Assembly (NCBI GenBank): GCA_004172935.1
Contig: SDZD01000027.1
Location: forward strand, 22,200-86,199
Reading direction: 5' to 3'
From: a bacterium
Lineage (GTDB): Bacteria > Armatimonadota > Abditibacteriia > Abditibacteriales > Abditibacteriaceae
DNA: 64,000 nucleotides
The position numbers were made by a program, and so were the translations under genes. A model generated the notes under the pieces. The model saw nothing but the letters and a program-made list of their open reading frames with translations. It was not told where the DNA came from and searched no databases. This document shows, piece after piece, positions 42,437 to 49,729 of the stretch (position 1 is the first letter of the stretch; each line of letters opens with the position of its first letter).

Positions 42437-43171
42437 ATGCATTTCGCTATTCTCGTATTCCCCGGCACCAACTGTGAACGCGACACGCTCCACGTCGTGC
42501 AAGACGTTTTGGGTGAAACGGGCGCGCTCGTCTGGCATGAGGCCACCGATTTGTCGGCCTTCGATGCCGTTATCGTTCCCGGTGGTTTCGCGCATGGCGA
42601 TTACCTCCGCACTGGTGCCGTCGCTCGTTTCTCGCCCGTTATGGATAGCGTCGCCGAGTTCGCCGCCAACGGCAAATTAGTCTTAGGCATCTGCAACGGC
42701 TTCCAAATCTTGTGCGAAGCGGGTCTGTTGCCTGGAGCGTTGCGCCGCAACTACACCTCGCACTTCGTCTGCCGCGATTCTTATTTGCGCGTCGAGTCCA
42801 ATCGTAACCCCTTCCTACAGCTCTCCAATGTCGGCGACGTGCTGAAAATGCCCGTCCGCCACGGCGAAGGCTGTTACACAGTGGACGACGACACTCTTGC
42901 CGAAATGGAACGCAACAATCAGGTCGTTCTGCGCTACGTCAACCGTCGCGGCGAAGTCGATGCGGCTTCCAATCCCAACGGCAGCGTGTCGAACATCGCC
43001 GGTGTCTGCAACGAACGCGGCAACGTTTTCGGCCTTATGCCACACCCCGAAGCCGCCAGCGAGTCGATTTTGGGCAGCGCCGATGGCCTTCGCATCTTCA
43101 CCGCAATGACGCGCGAACTCAACCCAACACGCGCCCGCACGGCGGATATGGATCCGACGATGGTACTTTAA
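42437..43171 (+). CDS. purQ: FGAM synthase glutaminase subunit PurQ
   Basis: Class I glutamine amidotransferase supplying ammonia to PurL. 244 residues. FAILVFPGTNCERDTLHV, PGGFAHGDYLR, nucleophile Cys in VLGICNGFQILCEAGLLPG (about residue 88), and the His-Glu pair in LMPHPEAASE. Standard length. The ATG at 42437 begins MHFAILVFPG. The next gene (EVE) starts at the base after the stop, so translation is coupled. Confidence 0.95.
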   Translation: MHFAILVFPGTNCERDTLHVVQDVLGETGALVWHEATDLSAFDAVIVPGGFAHGDYLRTGAVARFSPVMDSVAEFAANGKLVLGICNGFQILCEAGLLPGALRRNYTSHFVCRDSYLRVESNRNPFLQLSNVGDVLKMPVRHGEGCYTVDDDTLAEMERNNQVVLRYVNRRGEVDAASNPNGSVSNIAGVCNERGNVFGLMPHPEAASESILGSADGLRIFTAMTRELNPTRARTADMDPTMVL

Positions 43172-43576
43172 ATGGCGACTTGGTTATTTAAAACCGAGCC
43201 AAACACCTACTCGTTTTTTGATTTAGAAAACGACGAAGCCACCATGTGGGACGGTGTCACCAACGCTCTGGCGCTCAAACACTTGCGCACAGTTGAGGAA
43301 GGTGACACCGTTCTCATCTACCACTCCGGCGATGAGAAAAAAATTGTAGGCGTCGCCGAAGTCTCGCGCGAAGCCTACCTCCCCGAAGGCGAAATCGACC
43401 CGAAAAAAATTGTCTGTGACATCGCCTTCGTTCGCTTCCTCGATGCCCCCATTACCCTCGCTCAGGTTAAAGCCGAACCCGAACTCTCCACCTGGGAACT
43501 CGTCCGCTTATCCCGCCTCTCAGTAGTCCCCGTCAACGACGAGGTATGGACTAAACTCCAAACTTGGATGGTATAA
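43172..43576 (+). CDS. EVE-domain protein
   Basis: 134 residues, one EVE domain (PUA-like fold): MATWLFKTEPNTYSFFDLENDEATMWDGVTNALALKHLRTVEEGDTVLIYHSGDEKKIVGVAEV, with the aromatic cage residues W and Y of the family. EVE domains bind modified bases in DNA or RNA. The single-domain type is widespread in bacteria, with unclear housekeeping role. Its ATG directly follows the purQ stop (TAA-ATG), so it is co-translated with PurQ. Confidence 0.88.
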   Translation: MATWLFKTEPNTYSFFDLENDEATMWDGVTNALALKHLRTVEEGDTVLIYHSGDEKKIVGVAEVSREAYLPEGEIDPKKIVCDIAFVRFLDAPITLAQVKAEPELSTWELVRLSRLSVVPVNDEVWTKLQTWMV

Positions 43577-43581
43577 AAGTT

Positions 43582-44160
43582 ATGGCCACACTCTTACGCC
43601 CCCAGAACGAAAATGTCGTTATCTCTGATGATGGTTTGCTTTCCATTCGAGACTGGTTGGCGATGGGAGAAACCAAGCCTCACTATGAACTCATCAATGG
43701 GCAATTAGTGCAAAAAATGACGACAACAAGAAAGCACTCTAAAGCCGCTGGCAAATTTCTAACTCAGTGCGATGTTTGGGGTGAATCAAGCGGTTGGCAA
43801 TTTTTCCCCGAAGGTACGGGTGTCTATATCTCAGAGCGCATTGGTTACATTCCAGATGTTACTGGTTTTACTCCTGGAGTCGAACTTGATCGTAATGCCT
43901 CAATGGGAAGTGCCCCATTCCTTGTAGTCGAAGTTCTTTCGCCCGCAACAGCCATCAAAGACCGCACCGATAAAAAGCGCAATTACGCCCGCATCGGAGT
44001 CCAAATCTACATCCTCATCGACCCCGACCAAAGAACCTTAGAAGTCTTTCGCCTCGCTGGCACCCGTTACGGCTTCGCTGAAACGCTGCGCGATAGCGAC
44101 ATCTGGAAGCCCACCGAACTCACTGGTTTAGAACTTCACCTCGAAAAATTGTGGATGTAA
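43582..44160 (+). CDS. Uma2-family endonuclease-like protein
   Basis: About 192 residues of the Uma2/DUF820 PD-(D/E)xK fold: LAMGETKPHYELINGQLVQK, IPDVTGF with the metal Asp, FLVVEVLSP with the catalytic Glu, and DKKRNYARIGVQIYILIDP. The active-site residues are present. Uma2 genes are abundant in Cyanobacteria and Armatimonadota-like genomes, often in many copies, with function unknown. The frame opens at 43564 inside the EVE gene; the ATG at 43582 is preferred as it begins at the family N-terminus. Followed by a terminator. Confidence 0.82.
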   Translation: MATLLRPQNENVVISDDGLLSIRDWLAMGETKPHYELINGQLVQKMTTTRKHSKAAGKFLTQCDVWGESSGWQFFPEGTGVYISERIGYIPDVTGFTPGVELDRNASMGSAPFLVVEVLSPATAIKDRTDKKRNYARIGVQIYILIDPDQRTLEVFRLAGTRYGFAETLRDSDIWKPTELTGLELHLEKLWM

Positions 44161-44166
44161 ATACAA

Positions 44167-44194
44167 CAAGCCCGCCTTGAGTAAGGCGGGCTTG
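44167..44194. terminator. Bidirectional terminator between convergent genes
   Basis: CAAGCCCGCCTT / AAGGCGGGCTTG, a 12-bp perfect stem with a 4-nt loop, sits between the Uma2 and anti-sigma genes. Confidence 0.85.
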
Positions 44195-44202
44195 TTCGTT
44201 TG

Positions 44203-45576
44203 TTACTTTGGCTGCGAGAGGTACCTTATGGCATTTTGCGCCTTGTGTTCCTTTTGGATAATTTCGTTTTCCCCTACGACCCTATTCAATTTTTGCGTGA
44301 GCGGTGGAACTATCGTTGCTGTCGCGGCTCGCACAGGAATCGAAAACTCGACTCCATCCAGCGAATCTGCGACGAACCTTTTTGTATTCCTCGGCAACAA
44401 CTTGAACTGCACCCTAAATGTGCGCGGCTTCCACTTCGTGCTATTGTTGGAGCCGGTTGCAGGTGTCCACCACTGGCTTCGCATACGCGGAGTTTCCATA
44501 TCACCGGGAAGGGTTGGACTCAGATTTCCTCCCCACCTATAATTTGTGCCCATCGAATCGGAGATGAACACAAGAATACCCCGACCCGCAAAAGAATCCT
44601 TGTATGAGAGGAACACCGAACCGTGAGAATTGACTTCCAGTGCGTGAATGGTGAGGTCGCTCTTGTTTAATGTCTTGTTGGCCTGTGTCGCCAGAACTTT
44701 CTGCCTCTCTTGGGCCTTCTTTATTTCTTCATCGAAATCGATAAGGCGCACGGAAGAGCCAAAATTCGGTTTAAATAACCCCGGTTCAAGCGGCTGATTG
44801 TAGGAATAGGTTATTAACCCGTGTAAATTGTGGCCCCGACTGTCGCGTGCCTGTATATCGGCGCTGACTGGTAAATCGGTTTCTGCATCCACGAGCAGCA
44901 AAACCTTTGACGTTTCGATGCTGTTGGTTATATCGAGCTGAACCCGCTTCAAAGTGCGCCCATTCTGCGTGGTTGTTCCTTGAAAAGTGACGACCCTTTT
45001 AGGTTGATTTGCTTCGGATGTTGGCTTGTCGAGGTGCTGTATAAAGTCTGTAAGGGTAAAGAGTGCCAGCGGCTGGCCTAGCTGCACATCCTTGTGTATC
45101 GTCACCGTATTCAGCTTTTTTCTGTAAGACCATCGTGTTCCATTGATATACAACGTGGTTAAACCTTGGCTTACAGATTCGGAGCGCCAATTCCCTTTAT
45201 CGAACCACTTTTCGCTGTCCTTAATGCGCTTGCTGCCTTCGATGCGATACATAACGCAGTGCATCGTCGAAACCTTTGAGACGGCCTCTTCGACGCGCGC
45301 TAACGCCTGTTGCGCCATGACACGCGGCCACACAATTGATCCCCCAGTGATGAGAAGAGCCACCGCCACCGTGCTCAATGCGAAGCGCACCGTGCGAACG
45401 CGAACTGGACGAGTAGGGGAGACAGCCGTTTTGGGGGCGTTAATTGGCACAGAGCGGGCGATACGCTCTCGGAGCGCTTCAGAGGGCGAGGCAACCAATA
45501 AATGCGATTGCAGTAGTTGGCGCATGTGAGCGTCCTGTGGGGTTTCCGGTTCGGAATTGAATTGTTCGTTGTTCAT
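44203..45576 (-). CDS. Anti-sigma-factor-like membrane protein
   Basis: 457 residues. A cytosolic N-terminal part of about 75 residues (with LLQSHLLVASPSEALRERIARSV, a typical C-terminal helix of a zinc-less anti-sigma domain) is followed by one membrane segment (VRFALSTVAVALLITGGSIVWP). A large periplasmic domain follows, with an outer-membrane-lipoprotein-sorting-like beta fold (GSKRIKDSEKWFDKGNWRSES, PVSADIQARDSRGHNLHGLITYSYNQPLEPGLFKPNF). Its start overlaps the end of the ECF sigma gene by 4 bp, which strongly suggests that it binds and restrains that sigma factor. Confidence 0.72.
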   Translation of the reverse strand: MNNEQFNSEPETPQDAHMRQLLQSHLLVASPSEALRERIARSVPINAPKTAVSPTRPVRVRTVRFALSTVAVALLITGGSIVWPRVMAQQALARVEEAVSKVSTMHCVMYRIEGSKRIKDSEKWFDKGNWRSESVSQGLTTLYINGTRWSYRKKLNTVTIHKDVQLGQPLALFTLTDFIQHLDKPTSEANQPKRVVTFQGTTTQNGRTLKRVQLDITNSIETSKVLLLVDAETDLPVSADIQARDSRGHNLHGLITYSYNQPLEPGLFKPNFGSSVRLIDFDEEIKKAQERQKVLATQANKTLNKSDLTIHALEVNSHGSVFLSYKDSFAGRGILVFISDSMGTNYRWGGNLSPTLPGDMETPRMRSQWWTPATGSNNSTKWKPRTFRVQFKLLPRNTKRFVADSLDGVEFSIPVRAATATIVPPLTQKLNRVVGENEIIQKEHKAQNAIRYLSQPK

Positions 45577-46220
45577 TTTTCACCTCGTTGGTGGTTGATT
45601 GATTCGGAAGGGAGTTGAAAATCGAGAAAATACGCTTCGCCTGCCTTAAAAGCGGCAGCGCGGGCGCGTTGCAGCAGAGAGTTGGCCGCCGCTTTCGAGC
45701 GGTTCATAACGACAGCGATCTCCTCTACCGAAAGCTCCTCGACGTACTTCAGCAATAGCACTTCACGTTGTTCGTCCTTCAGTCCCAATAGAACGTTGCG
45801 AAGCACACTGCGGCTCTCCAACTGCATTACTGCGTTTTGCGGGATAGATAGATGGCTGGCGTCGGGGCGTTCCAACTCTTCCGATTCGGAGAGGGCTATT
45901 TCGCGCCGTCGTACCCGTTTGCGGATGGCATCGGCGACTTTACGGCGCGCAATGCCCAGTAACCACAGCCGCACCTCGACTTCGCCACGAAAGCGCGGCA
46001 ACTGCTCGAACGCCACGATAAAAACTTCCGCACACACATCCTCGACATCTTCGCGGCGTTCCAGTCGCCGCGCCACATAGCGATAAACATGGTCGAGATA
46101 AAGCGTGTGCAGTTGGGCGGCATCGGGAATGTCGTGGATTGTTTCAATGCTGGGACGCCCACGTGCCCCGTCGCTCCGAGAGCAAACTTTCACCCATTCA
46201 AGGGCCGAGAAATTCATCAT
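45573..46220 (-). CDS. ECF-type RNA polymerase sigma factor
   Basis: 215 residues. Region 2 is LYLDHVYRYVARRLERREDVEDVCAEVFIVAFEQLPRFRGEVEVRLWLLGIARRKVADAIRKRVRRRE; region 4 is VLLGLKDEQREVLLLKYVEELSVEEIAVVMNRSKAAANSLLQRARAA, with the helix-turn-helix. No region 3, so it is the ECF type. The partner anti-sigma is encoded immediately downstream with a 4-bp overlap. Its regulon is unknown; the pair is inserted among the purine genes on the opposite strand. Confidence 0.9.
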   Translation of the reverse strand: MMNFSALEWVKVCSRSDGARGRPSIETIHDIPDAAQLHTLYLDHVYRYVARRLERREDVEDVCAEVFIVAFEQLPRFRGEVEVRLWLLGIARRKVADAIRKRVRRREIALSESEELERPDASHLSIPQNAVMQLESRSVLRNVLLGLKDEQREVLLLKYVEELSVEEIAVVMNRSKAAANSLLQRARAAAFKAGEAYFLDFQLPSESINHQRGEK

Positions 46221-46321
46221 CAGTTACGAGCCGTAAAAGCGCTCATTTAAAAGTTCGCCTCAGCTCTCTAAAACTATCGCTCTCAGACAACTAAATTTTC
46301 ACTGCTTTTCTCCATCTTTCA

Positions 46322-47203
46322 ATGACCGACCTCGAACCACTCTTCCATCATCACGGCTTGCAGCGCCTTATCCCCCATCTGCCTCAGTTAGCCCGCCCCT
46401 CCATTCGCCTTCTCGAAACCGAGAAAACAACAGACGCGGGATATTCCCGTTTAGGCGGTTTGCCCGATACCCCCGCCGATTTCACTTGGCCCCATTCGCA
46501 TGATTCCCTGGACAAACCTCTAATTTTTCTGGGCCAGTTAAATTGGGGCGAGCTTAAACCTCATGACATCGAAAATATTCTGCCCTCATCTGGTGGTGTA
46601 CTTTTTTTCGTGAACCCCGGTAACGCAGATTCCTGCGTTGTTCCACTCGCCGAGTTCGCCCCTCAGCCTGTCGCGCCTCCCCCCGACCTCGCTTACATTC
46701 TCCCTGTCCAGCATGTTAGACCTCACTGCGAATGGACTTTGCCCTACTACGGTTTTCATGGCACCATTGGTGGTGGCGACTCCCGGCGCTGCTTTTTCGA
46801 TGTCCATTGGCCCGAAATCGAATTTTTTGAGCTAACCGACGCCGAGCGCAACGCCTACGAACAGCTAATAGCTGGCATTGCTCATCCGGGCCATTTTCGT
46901 CACCGCTTATTGGGCCATTCCGACACCATCCAGAACCCGATGCGCCTCGATTTGGAGCGGCAGGCGCGCGGAATTTCCCTGGATTACGAGAATTACCTGA
47001 CGCTGTGCGACCCACAGGCCCCATTAACGCGAGGTCTTAAGCAGCAAGCTCTCGAATCTGACTGGCAACTGGCTTTTCAAATTTCCAGTTTTTGTTCTCA
47101 CCACGAATTATGGGGTGATGGTGGCACTTATTACTTCTGGATTAAGAAAAATGACCTGAATAGCCCCTCTCCCCGCTTTATCTGTGAGGGACAATGCGGA
47201 TAA
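46322..47203 (+). CDS. DUF1963 (YwqG-like) protein
   Basis: 293 residues, single DUF1963 domain: SRLGGLPDTPADFTWPHSHDSLDKPLIFLGQLNWGEL, GVLFFVNPG, and the C-terminal WQLAFQISSFCSHHELWGDGGTYYFWIKKNDL with the conserved WGDGGTYYFWI. No biochemical role is established. Cytosolic. It lies 45 bp upstream of purL on the same strand and may be co-transcribed. Confidence 0.85.
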   Translation: MTDLEPLFHHHGLQRLIPHLPQLARPSIRLLETEKTTDAGYSRLGGLPDTPADFTWPHSHDSLDKPLIFLGQLNWGELKPHDIENILPSSGGVLFFVNPGNADSCVVPLAEFAPQPVAPPPDLAYILPVQHVRPHCEWTLPYYGFHGTIGGGDSRRCFFDVHWPEIEFFELTDAERNAYEQLIAGIAHPGHFRHRLLGHSDTIQNPMRLDLERQARGISLDYENYLTLCDPQAPLTRGLKQQALESDWQLAFQISSFCSHHELWGDGGTYYFWIKKNDLNSPSPRFICEGQCG

Positions 47204-47247
47204 TCCAACAACACGAACCCTCTGTTTGCTAAACCCTTAAGAGCACC

Positions 47248-49506
47248 ATGCTCGACAAAGCTCTCGCGCTCGGAATGACCGAAGCCGAATATAATCGCGT
47301 TACCGACACTTTAAAGCGTGAACCCACCGCCACCGAACTCGCCATGATTTCGGTTGAGTGGAGCGAACACTGCGGTTATCCGCGCTCGAAGAACTTGCTG
47401 CGCCTTCTACCCAAAGACGGCCACTACGCCTCCATCGCCGGAGCCGACACGGGCGGCATCGAAGTCGAGCCGAACCTTACGGTTGTGTTTAAGATGGAAT
47501 CGCACAACCACCCCTCGCAGGTCGAGCCTCGTCAGGGCGCAGCGACTGGCATTGGTGGCATCATCCGCGACATCTTCACTGTGGGCGCCCGTCCCATCGC
47601 CAACCTCAACTCGTTGCGCTTCGGCTTGCTGGATGACCCCCTGCACGGCCCCAAAGCTCGCTATCTGTTCGGTGGCGTAGTCGATGGCATTTCTTTTTAC
47701 GGCAACTGTATGGGCATCCCCACAGTTGGCGGCGAAGTCGCCTTCAACCCTTCCTATCGCGGCAACTGTCTTGTTGGTGCCATGAGCGTGGGCGTCGTCG
47801 CCTCCGATGCTGTTGCTTCCAGCGCGGCGCGTGGTGTCGGCAACCCGGTCATGTACTTCGGTAACGCCACGGGCCGCGACGGCATCGGTGGCTGCTCCAT
47901 CCTCGCCTCGCACGAAATGTCCGATTTGGCTGCTCGTCCCACCGTTCAGGTTGGCGACCCCTTCTCCGAGAAGTGCCTTCTCGAAGCCACCCTCGAAGCG
48001 CTCCAAACCGGCGCTATGGTTTCGATGAAAGACATGGGCGCGGCTGGCCTCACCTGCACCACCTGCGAACAGGCGGCAGACGGTATCAACAGCTACGGCG
48101 AACCCGTCGGTATGGACATCAACCTCGACCTGGTTCCTCTGCGCGAAGCCGACATGGAAGCCTTCGAGATCATGATGAGCGAGTCGCAGGAGCGAATGCT
48201 CGGCGTCGTTCACGCTGGTCGCGAACAGGAAATCATCGACATCTTCGAGAAGTGGGGCACTCACGCCCGCGTAGTCGGCCATGTCACCGATGATGGCAAC
48301 ATCACCATCCGCCGCAACGGCGAGATCGTCGCCGAACTCGGCGCCCTCTTCCTGGCCGATGCTCCCCGCTACGATCTGCCACAGGAAGAACCCGCTTACT
48401 TGGCCGACAAGCATGGCTTCGACTTTGGCCGTGTTCCTCTGCCTTCCGACTACGGCCAGACAGTGTTGCAATTGCTGCAAGCTCCCAACATCGCTTCGAA
48501 AGAATGGGTTTATTCGCAGTACGACCACATGGTTGGCACCAATACCGTCGTTCGCCCCGGCGAGGGCGATGCGGCGGTTCTACGCCTCAAAGAATCGCCT
48601 TCTGGCAAAGGTTTGGCGGTCAAAGCCGATTGCAACTCGCGCTATGTCTATCTGAACCCCGAACGTGGTTCGCAAATCGCCATCGCCGAGTGTGCTCGTA
48701 ACCTCATCTGCGTCGGCGCCGAGCCAGCGGGCGTCACCGACTGTCTCTGCTTCGGTAACCCCGAAAAGCCCGACCGTTTCTGGACGTTCGCGCGCTCCAT
48801 CGACGGCATCGCTTCCGCTTGCCGCCACTTCCGCGTTCCCGTCGTGTCCGGCAACGTCTCGCTCTACAACGAGTCGCCCGATTCGGCCATCCATCCTTCG
48901 CCACTCATCGGCATGATTGGCGTTTTGGAACACGTCGACCACGCCATCGGTATGGGCTTCCGCGAAAGCGGCGACATGATTGTCCTCATCGGCGATACCA
49001 AGGATGAACTCGGCGGTAGCGAGTACCTGTTCGCCGTTCACGGCCTCGAAGAAGGCGACGCACCAGCCCTCGACTTAGACCGCGAACTGAACGTCCACCG
49101 TCTCACCCTCGCAGCCATCCGCCGCCAGATCATCAAATCGGCTCACGATTGCTCCGATGGTGGCTTGGCCGTCACGTTGGCCGAATCCTGCATAACCGGA
49201 GAAATCGGCGCTTCCATCGAATTGGATGCTGAAATCGAAGCCTCGGCCAACATCCGTCTCGACTCGGTTCTCTTCGGCGAATCACAGAGCCGCATCGTGG
49301 TTTCAATCGACCGTGCGAACTGGCCCACGCTGCAAAGCATGGCCCGCAAAATCGGCGTCCCTGTTTCTATCCTCGGAACAGTCGGCGGCGACCACCTCCG
49401 CATCGCCGACAACCGCGCTGGTGTCCTGCGCCCATTGGCGAACCTGCCTGTCGAACAAATCACCGATGCCTACCGTGGCGCCATCGGTCGCATCATGAGC
49501 AAATAA
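47248..49506 (+). CDS. purL: FGAM synthase large subunit PurL
   Basis: ATP-dependent amidation of FGAR in purine synthesis, together with PurS and PurQ. 752 residues, the small bacterial/archaeal type without fused glutaminase. MISVEWSEHCGYPRSKN, FKMESHNHPSQVEPRQGAATGIGGIIRDIFTVGARPIANLNSLRFG, MKDMGAAGLTCTTCEQAADG and SAHDCSDGGLAVTLAESC are diagnostic. It complements the PurS and PurQ genes 4-5 kb upstream. A strong terminator follows. Confidence 0.96.
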   Translation: MLDKALALGMTEAEYNRVTDTLKREPTATELAMISVEWSEHCGYPRSKNLLRLLPKDGHYASIAGADTGGIEVEPNLTVVFKMESHNHPSQVEPRQGAATGIGGIIRDIFTVGARPIANLNSLRFGLLDDPLHGPKARYLFGGVVDGISFYGNCMGIPTVGGEVAFNPSYRGNCLVGAMSVGVVASDAVASSAARGVGNPVMYFGNATGRDGIGGCSILASHEMSDLAARPTVQVGDPFSEKCLLEATLEALQTGAMVSMKDMGAAGLTCTTCEQAADGINSYGEPVGMDINLDLVPLREADMEAFEIMMSESQERMLGVVHAGREQEIIDIFEKWGTHARVVGHVTDDGNITIRRNGEIVAELGALFLADAPRYDLPQEEPAYLADKHGFDFGRVPLPSDYGQTVLQLLQAPNIASKEWVYSQYDHMVGTNTVVRPGEGDAAVLRLKESPSGKGLAVKADCNSRYVYLNPERGSQIAIAECARNLICVGAEPAGVTDCLCFGNPEKPDRFWTFARSIDGIASACRHFRVPVVSGNVSLYNESPDSAIHPSPLIGMIGVLEHVDHAIGMGFRESGDMIVLIGDTKDELGGSEYLFAVHGLEEGDAPALDLDRELNVHRLTLAAIRRQIIKSAHDCSDGGLAVTLAESCITGEIGASIELDAEIEASANIRLDSVLFGESQSRIVVSIDRANWPTLQSMARKIGVPVSILGTVGGDHLRIADNRAGVLRPLANLPVEQITDAYRGAIGRIMSK

Positions 49507-49525
49507 GTTCAAGAAACCAAATAAT

Positions 49526-49559
49526 AAATGCCTCGCAGATGTACATCTGCGAGGCATTT
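49526..49559 (+). terminator. Terminator of purL
   Basis: AAATGCCTCGCAGATGT is followed by its exact inverse to GCATTT, a 34-nt perfect palindrome with flanking T-rich sequence. Confidence 0.85.
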
Positions 49560-49649
49560 GTTATTTGGGCAATAAAAACTACATTATTCTGAGTCTTCGA
49601 AGGATATAAGCCCTCAATTCGGTCTCATTTCTGGCGCCCGTGATTTCTG

Positions 49650-49680
49650 TAGGGGCGAACCTCGTGTCCGCCCTCAAACA
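49650..49680. repeat. Copy of the dispersed GGGGCGAAC/TTCGCCC repeat
   Basis: GTAGGGGCGAACCTCGTGTC followed by CGCCCTC, the clearest member of the family seen at 2738-2850 and 25126-25160. It lies between purL and the DUF4965 gene. Confidence 0.6.
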
Positions 49681-49729
49681 GTTCTCTGTCACAAACGGAT
49701 GAGGCCTCAAATCTCAATAACATGCTCAT

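Noticed and set aside
47407..48528. 373-codon minus-strand frame inside purL
   Set aside because: Antisense shadow of purL; no independent family features.
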